Assembly (NCBI RefSeq): GCF_018402175.1
Contig: NZ_JAGYJK010000017.1
Location: 248,001 to 312,000, forward strand
DNA from: Yoonia sp.
Lineage (GTDB): Bacteria > Pseudomonadota > Alphaproteobacteria > Rhodobacterales > Rhodobacteraceae
Reading direction: 5' to 3'
DNA length: 64,000 nt
Of the stretch, positions 18,783 to 29,354 are shown piece by piece (the first letter of the stretch is position 1; every line of letters starts with the position of its first letter). Both the position numbers and the translations under genes were made by a program. A model generated the notes under the pieces. The model saw only the letters and a program-made list of their open reading frames with translations. It did not search any database and was not told the origin of the DNA.

Positions 18783-19348
18783 GCGTGGCCCGCCGTTGCG
18801 GACAACAGCAGCGGATCGATTCCCAGCAGCTTCAGCGCCGCTGACCATTTATGGTCATTGGCGCGGCCAAAGATGATATCATCGCGCGGATCGCAGGTCA
18901 GCCAGCCGTTCTGGCGGATTTCCTGTTCCAGCTGCCCCGGCCCCCAGCCCGCATAGCCCAGCGCCAGCAGCGCCTGCGCCGGGCCGCGCCCGGCGGCGAT
19001 GTCTTCGAGCACGTCCAGCGTTGCGGTCATGCCGATCCCGCCACCCGGCGCCAGCGTGCCCAGACCGGATGTATAATCGGTCGAATGCAGCACGAAACCG
19101 CGCCCCGTTTCGACCGGGCCACCGGTATGGACCTGAATATCCGGCGTATCGGCGCCATGCGGCACTTGCATCTGGTCCAGAAGTTCGGTGAACCGAATCC
19201 GCGCCTGCGGCTTGTTGACGATCAGGCCCATACCACCTTCGTCCGAATGGGCGCACAGATAGATCACACTATTGGCAAAGCGCGGGTCGGCCATATCGGG
19301 CATGGCGATCAGCAGCTTTCCGGCCAGTTGTGTGATGTTTTGTTTCAT
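18779..19348 (-). CDS. YqgE/AlgH family protein (UPF0301)
   Basis: 189 residues. It has the family N-terminus [20 protein letters not shown], then [34 protein letters not shown] and [13 protein letters not shown]. The fold is known but the function is unsettled; alginate regulation was proposed from Pseudomonas AlgH. I chose the ATG at 19348 because it gives [10 protein letters not shown]. The upstream frame to 19402 contains no family signature. Confidence 0.9.
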   Translation of the reverse strand: MKQNITQLAGKLLIAMPDMADPRFANSVIYLCAHSDEGGMGLIVNKPQARIRFTELLDQMQVPHGADTPDIQVHTGGPVETGRGFVLHSTDYTSGLGTLAPGGGIGMTATLDVLEDIAAGRGPAQALLALGYAGWGPGQLEQEIRQNGWLTCDPRDDIIFGRANDHKWSAALKLLGIDPLLLSATAGHA

Positions 19349-19452
19349 AGAGCCAGAATGCGGGCGGGCGGTGTTTCGTGCAAGCCACATCATGTCAGAC
19401 ACTCGCCCAAACGTGACTTTTCATGTCAGTGGAAATCACCCAGATACAGGGC

Positions 19453-20250
19453 ATGCGCAAGTTCCTGCTGATCCCTCTCGCCCTGTGTGGCCTGCCTGTA
19501 ACCGGCTTTGGCCAATCGGTCGAAGACCTTGCCTCTGTCACCGTTCTGCCCGGCTGGCGCGATGCGGATGGCACCCATGTCACGGCCTTGCGGATTGATC
19601 TGGCCGAAGGGTGGAAAACCTATTGGCGCGCGCCGGGCGACAGCGGCATCCCGCCCAGCTTTGCCTTTTCGGGCGGGGATATCACGGCCGTGCAGCCGCA
19701 TTTTCCGGTGCCTGACGTTTACGAAGATTTCGGTATCCGGTCGATCGGCTATGAAGACAGCGTGATTTTTCCGCTGCGCCTGACGGTGCCGGATGACGGC
19801 AGCACCGTCAGCTTGGCAGGCCAGATCGAAATCGGGGTCTGCGATGACATCTGCATTCCCGTCACGCTTGATTTCGCGGCCCTGCTGCCGCCTGTTGGCG
19901 CCTCTGATCCTGCGATTGTGGCGGCGCTGCGCGACCGTCCGATGACCGAGGCCGAAGCGCAGGTCAGTGCCGTGACCTGCAGGCTGGACCCGATCAGTGA
20001 CGGGCTGCAGATGACCGCGCAGATCACCATGGCCTCCAAGGCCGCGCAAGAGATCGTGGTGATCGAGGTTGGCGATCCGCAGGTCTGGGTGTCTGAGCCC
20101 AGCATCAGCCGCACTGGCACCACGTTGAGCGCGGTCGTCGATATGGTCCATCTGTCCGGCCAGCCATTTGCGTTGGATCGCTCTGCCGTGCGGATCACCG
20201 TGCTGGGCGATGGTCAGGCCGTCGATATCAGGGGCTGCGCTGCCGGTTAG
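19453..20250 (+). CDS. Stand-alone DsbD alpha-domain periplasmic protein
   Basis: 265 residues with a signal peptide (MRKFLLIPLALCGLPVTGFG). The mature part matches the N-terminal immunoglobulin-like disulfide interchange domain of DsbD, including GWKTYWRAPGDSG. The cysteine pair C130 and C134 in GVCDDICIP takes the place of the E. coli DsbD alpha-domain redox pair. There is no membrane domain or C-terminal thioredoxin domain. It may accept electrons from a CcdA-type protein encoded elsewhere. I chose the ATG at 19453 for the signal peptide; an ATG at 19423 is in frame. Confidence 0.8.
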   Translation: MRKFLLIPLALCGLPVTGFGQSVEDLASVTVLPGWRDADGTHVTALRIDLAEGWKTYWRAPGDSGIPPSFAFSGGDITAVQPHFPVPDVYEDFGIRSIGYEDSVIFPLRLTVPDDGSTVSLAGQIEIGVCDDICIPVTLDFAALLPPVGASDPAIVAALRDRPMTEAEAQVSAVTCRLDPISDGLQMTAQITMASKAAQEIVVIEVGDPQVWVSEPSISRTGTTLSAVVDMVHLSGQPFALDRSAVRITVLGDGQAVDIRGCAAG

Positions 20251-23200
20251 GCCCGCATCCGCCGCGCAGCGACCCGCACCGATGCGATGGCATAGATCGC
20301 CAGCAGCACCGCGACCAGAACCAGCAAGAACAGCCCCAGCGCGGGCGCAAATCCACCCGCCAAAAACGGCAGCGCCGCCACCACAGGCACCCAGGGCGCG
20401 CCGGTCAGCAGCAAAGGCAGCACCAGCACCGCAAACAGCAGCGCCGCCGTGACAGCCCCCGCCGCCGCAGGCAGCGTCATCGCCCAGCGCCGCCCCTGCA
20501 ACGCGCGCTTTGCCGATTGCACCTGCCGCGCGATATCGGCCTGCATTGCCATGATCGACGGCACCACCAACAGCACCAACAGCATCCCGAAGGCCAGCCC
20601 GAACACCAAAGTAACCACTGTCGGTTTAAGAAATTCAGCCTGCGTCGATCCTTCGTACAGCAGCGGCGCAAGGCCCAGCACCGTGGTCAGCGTGGTCAGC
20701 AGCACCGCGCGCAACCGGTCCACTGTGCCGTCGATGATGGCCGGCACCAGCCCGCGGTCCTGCGCGTATTCATCCACCGTCGTGACCAGCACGATACTGT
20801 CGTTGATGATGATCCCCACCATCCCGATCAGGCCCACCACGGTGAACAGGCTCATCGGGATGCCCCAGAAATAATGCCCGTAAATCGTGCCGACCAGCGC
20901 GAAGGGGATGATCGACATCACCACCAATGGCCTTGTCCAGCTGCTGAAAATCCATGCCAGCGTCAGGTAGATGCCCAGCAGCACCAGCACCAACCCGACC
21001 TGTGCATCCGCAAGGAACCTGTTTTCCTGTTCGTTTTGGCCGGATAATTGCGTTTCGATGCCGAAATCGCTTTGCAGGCGGGGCAGGATATCTTCGGTGA
21101 TGATCTGCGCGATCTCGGTCGCGCGGGCCGCGTCATCCGCGTCAAGCTCGCCTGTGACAGAAATCAGCTGGATGCCGTTTTCACGGCGCACGGTGGAAAA
21201 ACCGGTACGGCTTTGGCTGGTGACCACATCGGCCAGCGCCACATAGACCCCGTCGCCCGTGCGCACCTGCGTGCGGTCCAAAAAGTCGGCGGTCAGTTCG
21301 GCATCGGGCAATTGCACGCGGATCGCGGCGGACCGGTTGCCATCGGGGAAGGTCGCAGCCTCGATCCCGCCCAGCGTGTTGCGCAGCACGCGGCCCAAAG
21401 CCTCGATGTTCAATCCCAGCGCCTGCCCCTGCGGGGTCAGTTGCAGCAAAAGTTCTTCCTTGTCATAGGCCAGCGAATCCTCGAGCGCCGAAATCTCGCC
21501 AAATTGCAAAAGTTCGGTCTTCAGCGCCTCGGCGGCCGCCTTGAGCGTATCGCTATCCGCGCCGAACAGCTGGATATCCAGACCATCCGCACTTGGCCCC
21601 GACCCCCAGCTGCGGAAACTGACGGTTTCGGCCATAGGGTGCTGGACGATCGCCTCTTGCAAGGCAGAAACAAAGGCATTGCTGCCATAGGGGCGGCTGT
21701 CGGCATCGACCAGTTCGATGGTGATCGCGCCCAGTTGGTCGGCATCCTTGGTTTCGGACCCTGCAATCGGCCTGCCGGAATTGCCGCCGATTTCTGCGAT
21801 AGCGATCAGCACGGGGTTGATGCCGTGTTCGGCCGCGTATTCGGCACCCAGCGCCTCGGTCGCGCGCTGCATTTCTTGCATCATCGCCAGCGTATCGTCA
21901 CGGGTGGCCCCGGGCAGCATGGCGAAATTGCCGGTGACCTGGCTTTGTTCGGGCGCGTTGAAGAACCGCCAAGCCACATCGCCGCGGATCACCAGTGCCG
22001 CCGAAGACGCAAGCGCCACCAGCGCCAGTGCCAGAACCGGATAGCGCGCCGTGATGACCCACGCCATGAAGGGCCGGAACAGCGTGAAACGGAACCAGTC
22101 GAAACCGCGATTGACGGCTTTCGACGGCCTGTCATACCAATGATCCTTGGCCGAATGGGCGATGGCATGGGACAAATGGTTCGGCAGGATCAGGAAACAT
22201 TCGATCAGGCTCGCGATCAGCACCACGATCACGGTAAAGGGGATATCGGCGATCAGGTCACCGAACCGCCCGCCGATGGCAACCAGCCCGAAAAACGCGA
22301 TGATCGTGGTCACGCTGGCGGAAAAGACCGGGCTGAACATGCGCCGCGCGGCATTTTCGGCGGCGACGACGGGGGATTCCTTTAACTGCCTGACGCGGAA
22401 ATCCGCATGTTCGCCCACGACAATCGCATCATCCACCACAATGCCCAGCGTGATGATCAGCGCGAAGAGCGAAATCATGTTGAACGTGATCCCCACCGCC
22501 CACATCAGCGCCACTGCCGCAAACATCGCCACCGGAATACCCGCCGCCACCCAGAACGCCGTGCGCGCGTTCAGGAACAAGAACAGCAGCGCCACAACCA
22601 AGGCCAGACCGGTCGCCCCGTTGGTCAAAAGGATATTCAGACGACCCGTGATCTGTTCGGCGCGTGCATTGGTCAGCCGCATCGTCACACCTGCGGGCAA
22701 TGACGCCTCCATCTCGGCGGCGACCTGTTCGACGCTGCGCTGCAACCCGATGGCATCGCCGCTGGCGGACCTTTGCACAACGACATTGATCGCAGGATCG
22801 CTGCCAACAAAATAGGCGCGGTCGCGGTCGATGCCTTCGACGCGCAGGATGGCGACATCGGCGATGGTCAGGAACGATCCGTCAGGATTGGCACGCAGCG
22901 CGATGGCGCCGATATCCTCGGCGCTGCGGCGTTCTGCACCGGTGCGCAGGCGTGCATTGGCAGAAACATCACCGGCGGGGGATGCGGCGGTTTCCTCGGC
23001 GATACGCTGGGCGATATCGGCCATGCCGATGTCATGTTCGATCAGCGACAGCGACGGCACCTCGACCAGGATCGACGGGGCCGCGACACCCTGCACCGAT
23101 ACGCGGGTGACACCTTCGGCAAACAGCCGAGTGGCAAATTCATCGGCGAAACGCCCCAGCTGGTCCACACCGACCGGGCCGGAAATCACCACATCGGTGA

Positions 23201-23642
23201 CACGGTCAGACCAGCCGCCGCGCCGCACGCTGGGATCATCGGCATCGTCGGGCAGGTTGCTTGTGCTGTCCACGGCCAGCTGCACATCCTCGGCCGCGCG
23301 GTCGATGTCATAGCCGGGTTCAAATTCAAGCGTGATCCGCGCGCTGCCTTCGGTTGACCGCGACGATGATGACGCCACCCCGTCGACCGCCAGCAGCACA
23401 GGTTCAAGCACCTGCACGATGGCGGCGTCCACATCCTCGGCACCGGCACCGGACCAGCCGACACTGACGGTGATATTGTCCACCACCACATCGGGAAAGA
23501 ACTGCGCGCGCATATTGGGGACCGCCAGCACACCTGCCGCCAGCATCAGCACCAACAGCAGGTTCGCCGCCGTCCGGTGCCGCGTGAAATAGGACAGGAT
23601 ACCGCCAGCGCCCGCCGTCAGCCTGTCACCACCCGTTGCCAT
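20247..23642 (-). CDS. RND efflux transporter permease (AcrB/HAE1 superfamily)
   Basis: 1131 residues, an inner-membrane proton-driven pump. Helix 1 starts near residue 25 (TAANLLLVLMLAAGVLAVPN). The first porter domain runs to about residue 335. The proton-relay Asp pair sits in helix 4 as GIVVDDAIVVGEHAD. The second porter domain covers about 560-860, and the last helices include GIIINDSIVLVTTVDEY. RND pumps usually run 1030-1050 residues. Here about 90 extra residues follow helix 12, with two or three more hydrophobic segments. Its start overlaps the adaptor stop (TGATG). No outer-membrane channel gene is adjacent. Confidence 0.92.
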   Translation of the reverse strand: MATGGDRLTAGAGGILSYFTRHRTAANLLLVLMLAAGVLAVPNMRAQFFPDVVVDNITVSVGWSGAGAEDVDAAIVQVLEPVLLAVDGVASSSSRSTEGSARITLEFEPGYDIDRAAEDVQLAVDSTSNLPDDADDPSVRRGGWSDRVTDVVISGPVGVDQLGRFADEFATRLFAEGVTRVSVQGVAAPSILVEVPSLSLIEHDIGMADIAQRIAEETAASPAGDVSANARLRTGAERRSAEDIGAIALRANPDGSFLTIADVAILRVEGIDRDRAYFVGSDPAINVVVQRSASGDAIGLQRSVEQVAAEMEASLPAGVTMRLTNARAEQITGRLNILLTNGATGLALVVALLFLFLNARTAFWVAAGIPVAMFAAVALMWAVGITFNMISLFALIITLGIVVDDAIVVGEHADFRVRQLKESPVVAAENAARRMFSPVFSASVTTIIAFFGLVAIGGRFGDLIADIPFTVIVVLIASLIECFLILPNHLSHAIAHSAKDHWYDRPSKAVNRGFDWFRFTLFRPFMAWVITARYPVLALALVALASSAALVIRGDVAWRFFNAPEQSQVTGNFAMLPGATRDDTLAMMQEMQRATEALGAEYAAEHGINPVLIAIAEIGGNSGRPIAGSETKDADQLGAITIELVDADSRPYGSNAFVSALQEAIVQHPMAETVSFRSWGSGPSADGLDIQLFGADSDTLKAAAEALKTELLQFGEISALEDSLAYDKEELLLQLTPQGQALGLNIEALGRVLRNTLGGIEAATFPDGNRSAAIRVQLPDAELTADFLDRTQVRTGDGVYVALADVVTSQSRTGFSTVRRENGIQLISVTGELDADDAARATEIAQIITEDILPRLQSDFGIETQLSGQNEQENRFLADAQVGLVLVLLGIYLTLAWIFSSWTRPLVVMSIIPFALVGTIYGHYFWGIPMSLFTVVGLIGMVGIIINDSIVLVTTVDEYAQDRGLVPAIIDGTVDRLRAVLLTTLTTVLGLAPLLYEGSTQAEFLKPTVVTLVFGLAFGMLLVLLVVPSIMAMQADIARQVQSAKRALQGRRWAMTLPAAAGAVTAALLFAVLVLPLLLTGAPWVPVVAALPFLAGGFAPALGLFLLVLVAVLLAIYAIASVRVAARRMRA

Positions 23643-25096
23643 CAGCTGCCCATCCGGCTTTCCAGCCGTTCCACGGTTTCAGACGATACTTGGTCCTGTT
23701 CCAGCTGCGCGATGATCCGCGCCTTGACGTCATCGGGCATCGGCCCTTCGGACACATAGGCAATCAGCCGCGCGCGCCGGTCCGCATCCAGACTGATCAT
23801 CTGTGGCACGGTTTGCTCTGCCACCACGCCGGGGCGGATCGGGCGGACCTTGATCCCCGCCCCCAGCAAGGGCGAACGTTCCATCACCACGGTCAGCCCC
23901 GCAAGCCCCGCGGCGGCGATGATGACATCATCCCCCTGCCGGCGCAGCACGTCGACAGGCACGGGTTGCAGCCGGTCATCCTCATCGACGGTCAGGATCA
24001 TCTGATCCGATCCGACCGCAGTTGCAGGCAACAGCGCGACGTTATCCAGCGCAGGTTCGGCAATGCGCACGGTGACGAAATCGCCGGGGCGAAAGCCCGG
24101 TGCGCTGTCGATCTGCGCGAACAGCTGTCGGCCGGTCTGGCCGGTGCCGACGCTGGCACCTTCGCGGGTGATCCGGCCAAGGGCCGTCAGGTTCACACCT
24201 GATGCATCCAGCGCCACGGTGACAGGCGCATCGGACAGATTGCCTGCCGCATCCAGCAGCCGCGCATATTGCGAGGTTGAAACCCGAAACGCGACCTCGA
24301 GCGCGGTCGGGTCCACCAGCCGTGCGAACAATTCATTGGCCGTGACCCGCCCCCCCGGACTGATCGTGACGTCAGACAGGGTGCCGTCAAAGGCGGCGCT
24401 GATCTCGGTTTCGGCAAGGTTGCGTTCGGCCTCGGCCAGATCGATCTGCACCCGCGCAAGACGGGTTGTTGCCTGATCAATCCGCGCCTCGGCACTGGCA
24501 ATGGACTGGCGGCGCGTCAACACGGACGCCGCCGCACTCGATGCGGCCAATTCGGCATCCTCGACCGCTGCCGTTGTCCCGACACCGCGCGCCTGCAAAT
24601 CAACCGCGCGGGCCAATGCCTGATCGCGCAAGGCCGCCTGTGCGCGCGCAGCGGCCAATTCATCCTGCCCCAGCACCAGCGCCCGTTCAGCATCGCGCAA
24701 TTCGGCTTGCGCATCCTGCACATCGGCACGGGTGCGCGCCAGCGCCTCTTGCGCCTCGACCGGATCGATCAGCAGCAAAAACTGGCCCGCGGTCACAGCG
24801 CCGCCTTCGACCAGCGCAGCAGAGGCATCCCTGACGATACCGCCGGTGGCCGACCGCAGGTCCAGCATCCGCTGGCTGCGCAATTCGCCAAAAACCGTCA
24901 GTTCGGGCACGATGGTCTGCGGTGCCAGCGTCAGGACATTGACGCTGAATTCACGTTCCCGCTGTGGAAAGCTGCGCGGTTCCTGACTCAGCCGCGCCTC
25001 GACCGCAGTGCGCACGGTATTTCCCGCCCATGCCAAAAGCACCAGCGTCATGGACATCAGAAAAACACCCGTCAGGCTTCGTCGCAGAAATCGCAT
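23642..25096 (-). CDS. RND periplasmic adaptor (HlyD/MexA type)
   Basis: 484-residue membrane-fusion protein pairing with the downstream RND permease. The N-terminal membrane anchor is LTGVFLMSMTLVLLAWAG. The lipoyl/barrel-sandwich half follows (near 65-115, ATGGIVRDASAALVEGGAVTAGQFLLLID). An alpha-hairpin coiled coil covers about 120-230, then the second lipoyl half, the beta-barrel and the C-terminal domain. It lacks a lipobox, so it is anchored by the helix rather than a lipid. It lies 71 bases downstream of moaB. The promoter could be in that gap or shared with moaB. Confidence 0.9.
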   Translation of the reverse strand: MRFLRRSLTGVFLMSMTLVLLAWAGNTVRTAVEARLSQEPRSFPQREREFSVNVLTLAPQTIVPELTVFGELRSQRMLDLRSATGGIVRDASAALVEGGAVTAGQFLLLIDPVEAQEALARTRADVQDAQAELRDAERALVLGQDELAAARAQAALRDQALARAVDLQARGVGTTAAVEDAELAASSAAASVLTRRQSIASAEARIDQATTRLARVQIDLAEAERNLAETEISAAFDGTLSDVTISPGGRVTANELFARLVDPTALEVAFRVSTSQYARLLDAAGNLSDAPVTVALDASGVNLTALGRITREGASVGTGQTGRQLFAQIDSAPGFRPGDFVTVRIAEPALDNVALLPATAVGSDQMILTVDEDDRLQPVPVDVLRRQGDDVIIAAAGLAGLTVVMERSPLLGAGIKVRPIRPGVVAEQTVPQMISLDADRRARLIAYVSEGPMPDDVKARIIAQLEQDQVSSETVERLESRMGS

Positions 25097-25167
25097 TCTT
25101 CATCCCATCTTGCCGCATCAAGAACTGGTGCTGCGCGGCGTTCTGTCCAGTCATACGCGCAAACGCG

Positions 25168-25706
25168 CTATTTCCGTCGCAAATGTTCGTCCAGACGGGG
25201 CAAAATCTCGACAAAGTTACAGGGGCGGTGCCTGAAATCGAGCTGTTTGCCCAGAATTTCATCCCAGGCGTCGCGGCAGGCGCCGGGGCTGCCGGGCAAG
25301 GCAAACAGGTAGGTCCCCTGCGCCACACCTGCGGTTGCACGGCTTTGCACTGCGCTTGTGCCGATCTTTTGCATCGACACGATGGTAAAGATCGTGCCGA
25401 AAGCGTGGATTTCCTTTTCATAGACATCGCGATGCGCCTCGACCGTGACATCGCGCCCGGTCAGGCCGGTGCCGCCTGTCGTGATGATCACATCGACATT
25501 TGCATCGGCGCACCAGACCCGCAGTTGATCCGCGATCTGGTCGCGTTCATCGGGCAGGATCATGCGATGGGCAAGGTGATGGCCCGCTGCGGCGATCCGG
25601 TCCACAAGGGTCTGGCCGGATTTGTCATCCGCCAGCCCGCGGGTGTCGCTGACCGTCAGCACGGCGATGCGCACGGGGATAAAATCGCGGGTGTCGTCGA
25701 TACGGC

Positions 25707-25710
<4 letters not shown>
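25168..25710 (-). CDS. moaB: Molybdenum cofactor biosynthesis protein B
   Basis: MoaB/MogA-type molybdopterin-binding fold of 180 residues, proposed to adenylylate molybdopterin. Motifs: RIAVLTVSDTRGLADDKSG, the MPT-binding TTGGTGLTGRDVT, and a conserved LPGSPGACRDAWDEIL. The ATG at 25710 overlaps the stop of the glycosylase gene. The remaining Mo-cofactor genes of this window sit 19 kb away (fdhD-mobA-mobB-moeA). Confidence 0.92.
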
Positions 25711-26480
<770 letters not shown>

Positions 26481-26584
26481 GACGCGACATTAGGCGCAAT
26501 CGTAGCATTTGTGCAGGGCCTGCGGCATTGAAGCCCGCGGGCGCGCAGCCTATAACCCAGCACACGGCGGCAAAGGATCAGGGC

Positions 26585-27541
26585 ATGACATTTCGCGCAA
26601 GGCATCTTTTGGGGATCGAACAGCTGCATCCGCTGGAAATCACCACACTTCTGGACCTTGCCGACACCTATGCCGACCACAATACCCGTGGCCTTGCCCA
26701 CCGCGAGGTGCTGGCCGGGCTGACGCAGATCAACATGTTCTTTGAAAACTCCACCCGCACGCAGGCCAGTTTCGAGCTGGCAGGCAAAAGGCTGGGGGCG
26801 GATGTGATGAACATGGGGATGCAGGCCTCGTCGATCAAAAAGGGCGAAACCCTGATCGACACCGCGCTGACGCTGAACGCGATGCGCCCTGATCTGTTGG
26901 TCGTGCGCCATCCGCAATCCGGCGCGGTGGACCTTTTGGCGCAAAAGGTCAATTGCGCGGTACTGAACGCGGGTGATGGGCGGCACGAACACCCGACGCA
27001 GGCGCTACTGGACGCGCTGACCATTCGCCGCGCCAAGGGGCGGTTGCACCGTCTGAATATCGCGATTTGCGGCGACATCGCCCATAGCCGTGTGGCGCGG
27101 TCCAATATCATGCTCTTGGGCAAGATGGAAAACCGCATCCGCCTGATCGGGCCACCGACGCTGATGCCTGCGGGGATCACTGATTTCGGGGTCGAGGTTT
27201 ACGACGACATGGTCAAAGGCCTGCAGGACGTCGATGTCGTCATGATGCTGCGCCTGCAAAAAGAACGGATGGACGGCGGTTTCATCCCGTCCGAGCGTGA
27301 ATATTTCCACCGCTACGGGCTGGATGCCGCGAAACTGGCGCATGCCAAACCAGACGCCATTGTCATGCACCCCGGCCCGATGAACCGCGGTGTCGAAATC
27401 GACGGGACCATCGCCGATGACATCAACCGGTCGGTGATCCAGAAACAGGTGGAAATGGGTGTTGCGGTGCGCATGGCCGCGATGGACCTGCTGGCGCGCA
27501 ATCTGCGCGCGGCGCGCCAAGACAACAGCGTGATGGTCTAG
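26585..27541 (+). CDS. pyrB: Aspartate carbamoyltransferase catalytic subunit
   Basis: Condenses carbamoyl phosphate with aspartate in pyrimidine synthesis. The 318-residue protein has the carbamoyl-phosphate loop STRTQ (residues 56-60), the mobile K loop SSIKKGETL, and HPGPMNRG near the C-terminus. I chose the ATG at 26585, which gives [14 protein letters not shown]; a TTG start upstream is open but atypical. It is followed without a gap by a small membrane protein, then the dihydroorotase-like gene. No pyrI regulatory subunit is visible. Confidence 0.96.
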   Translation: MTFRARHLLGIEQLHPLEITTLLDLADTYADHNTRGLAHREVLAGLTQINMFFENSTRTQASFELAGKRLGADVMNMGMQASSIKKGETLIDTALTLNAMRPDLLVVRHPQSGAVDLLAQKVNCAVLNAGDGRHEHPTQALLDALTIRRAKGRLHRLNIAICGDIAHSRVARSNIMLLGKMENRIRLIGPPTLMPAGITDFGVEVYDDMVKGLQDVDVVMMLRLQKERMDGGFIPSEREYFHRYGLDAAKLAHAKPDAIVMHPGPMNRGVEIDGTIADDINRSVIQKQVEMGVAVRMAAMDLLARNLRAARQDNSVMV

Positions 27542-28048
27542 ATGATGCTGGATATCCCCGCGAATGACCATGCCGCACTTTACGTGCTGGCCTATACCGG
27601 CCCCGCAGGCGATGACGTGACCGTGGCAACGATCATCGGGCCGGTTGCGCTGAACACGGATTTCACCGACCTGATCACACCGGACCAGCGCGCGGCAGTG
27701 CCGCTGCCTGACCTGATCCGCCAAGGCTATGACTTGCCATTGACGCCTGAACAGGATGCCATGCTGCGCCATGTGCAAGGCACGGTCCTGCTGGTGATGT
27801 CGCGCGCCTTTGGCGGGCAGGCGCAGCAGATCACCCTGCCTGCGGGCAGCACGCTGGTCACAATCTTGCGCGAAACACCGACGATGACACCCGTTGAAAA
27901 GCTGACCTCGGCCTCCGGGGCAGGCGAACTGACCGGCCCGCCCGCCAAACCCCGCAAATCCGACGCGCGGATGAGCGGGATGGTCGCCACCGCCGCCCTG
28001 CTGATCATGTTCGCGCTGGTCGGGCTGGTGGTCTGGGTCGGCGGATAA
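27542..28048 (+). CDS. Hypothetical protein between pyrB and pyrC' with C-terminal membrane anchor
   Basis: 168 residues starting at the base after the pyrB stop. The first about 110 residues form a soluble region without a motif I recognise. It contains VLLVMSRAFGGQAQQITLPAG, reminiscent of a domain built around an oxidoreductase-like strand, but this is weak. A Pro/Lys linker leads to one membrane helix (MVATAALLIMFALVGLVVWV) with only two residues after it, a tail-anchored arrangement. The position inside a pyrimidine operon suggests cotranscription. Function unknown. Confidence 0.7.
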   Translation: MMLDIPANDHAALYVLAYTGPAGDDVTVATIIGPVALNTDFTDLITPDQRAAVPLPDLIRQGYDLPLTPEQDAMLRHVQGTVLLVMSRAFGGQAQQITLPAGSTLVTILRETPTMTPVEKLTSASGAGELTGPPAKPRKSDARMSGMVATAALLIMFALVGLVVWVGG

Positions 28049-28070
28049 GCAAGTGCAAGGAAACCAACCC

Positions 28071-29354
28071 ATGACCGCCACCTTTTTCGCCAATGCCCGG
28101 ATCATCGACCCCGTCGCGCTGACCGATGCGCCGGGCTGCGTGCTGGTGGTGGACGGGCTGATCCATGCCGTGACGGGCCTCGACGCAACGCCACCTGTCG
28201 GCGCAAAGATCGTGGATTGCGGCGGCATGTGTCTGGCGCCGGGGATCATCGACATCGGCGTCAAAGTCTCTGAACCGGGTGAACGGCACAAGGAATCCTT
28301 TCGCTCTGCGGGCCGTGCCGCAGCGGCGGGGGGGGTCACGACGATCGTGACCCGCCCCGACACCGACCCCGCCATCGACACCCCCGAAAAGCTGGAATTC
28401 GTCGCGCGCCGCGCGCAGCTGGACGCACCCGTGCATGTATTGCCGATGGCCGCGCTGACCAAGGGGCGTGACGGTCAGGAAATGACCGAAATCGGCCTGT
28501 TGTCCGATGCCGGTGCCGTAGCCTTTACCGATTGCGACCATGTGGTCAGCAAGACCAAGGTGCTGGCCCGCGCGCTCAGCTATGCGCGTTCGCTGGATGC
28601 TTTGGTGATCGGGCATACCCAGGACCCCGGCCTGTCCGAAGGGGCCGTGGTCACGACCGGCAAATTCGCGTCCTTGCGCGGCCTGCCGGGCGTGTCGGCG
28701 ATGGCGGAACGCATGGCGCTGGACCGTGATATCAGCCTGCTGGAAATGACCGGCGCGCGTTATCACATCGACCAGATCACCACCGCCCGCGCCCTGCCCG
28801 CGCTGGAACGCGCCAAACGCAACGGGCTGCGGATCACGGCGGGCGTCAGCATCCACCATCTGACGCTGAACGATATGGATATCGCGGATTACCGGACGTT
28901 CTTCAAACTGATGCCGCCCTTGCGGTCCGAAGACGACCGCGCCGCCGTGGTGCAGGCCGTGGCCGAAGGCCTGATCGACGTGATCTGTTCGATGCACACG
29001 CCGCAGGACGAGGAAAGCAAGCGCCTGCCGTTCGAAGAGGCCGCCAGCGGTGCCGTCGGTCTGGAAACCCTGCTGCCCGCCGCGATGCGGCTTTATCATG
29101 CAGGCCAGATCGACCTGCCACGCCTGTTCCGCGCGCTGGCGCTGAACCCCGCGCGCATCCTTGGGCTGGCGGCGGGGCGGATGCTGGCCGGTGCGCCTGC
29201 CGATCTGGTACTGTTCGATCCGGATGCACCGTTCCAGCTGGACCGGACGACATTGCAATCGAAATCCAAAAACACCCCCTTTGACGGCGCGCGCCTGCAA
29301 GGCCGGGTGATCGGCACATGGGTGGACGGCACCCGCATCTGGGAGAATGCATAA
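28071..29354 (+). CDS. pyrC: Dihydroorotase-like protein lacking zinc ligands (PyrC'/PyrX type)
   Basis: 427-residue amidohydrolase of the long-form dihydroorotase family, starting after AAGGA. The family motif D-x-H-x-H-x-R-x-P-G reads DIGVKVSEPG here (D61 to G70), so both His metal ligands are Gly63 and Lys65 and the Arg is Ser67. The late Asp motif (DHAPH) reads SMHTPQ. GVSIHHLTLND keeps its His pair. These losses match non-catalytic dihydroorotases that form complexes with aspartate transcarbamoylase in other bacteria. The pyrB neighbourhood supports this role. Active dihydroorotase would then be encoded elsewhere. Annotation pipelines normally call this pyrC. Confidence 0.85.
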   Translation: MTATFFANARIIDPVALTDAPGCVLVVDGLIHAVTGLDATPPVGAKIVDCGGMCLAPGIIDIGVKVSEPGERHKESFRSAGRAAAAGGVTTIVTRPDTDPAIDTPEKLEFVARRAQLDAPVHVLPMAALTKGRDGQEMTEIGLLSDAGAVAFTDCDHVVSKTKVLARALSYARSLDALVIGHTQDPGLSEGAVVTTGKFASLRGLPGVSAMAERMALDRDISLLEMTGARYHIDQITTARALPALERAKRNGLRITAGVSIHHLTLNDMDIADYRTFFKLMPPLRSEDDRAAVVQAVAEGLIDVICSMHTPQDEESKRLPFEEAASGAVGLETLLPAAMRLYHAGQIDLPRLFRALALNPARILGLAAGRMLAGAPADLVLFDPDAPFQLDRTTLQSKSKNTPFDGARLQGRVIGTWVDGTRIWENA

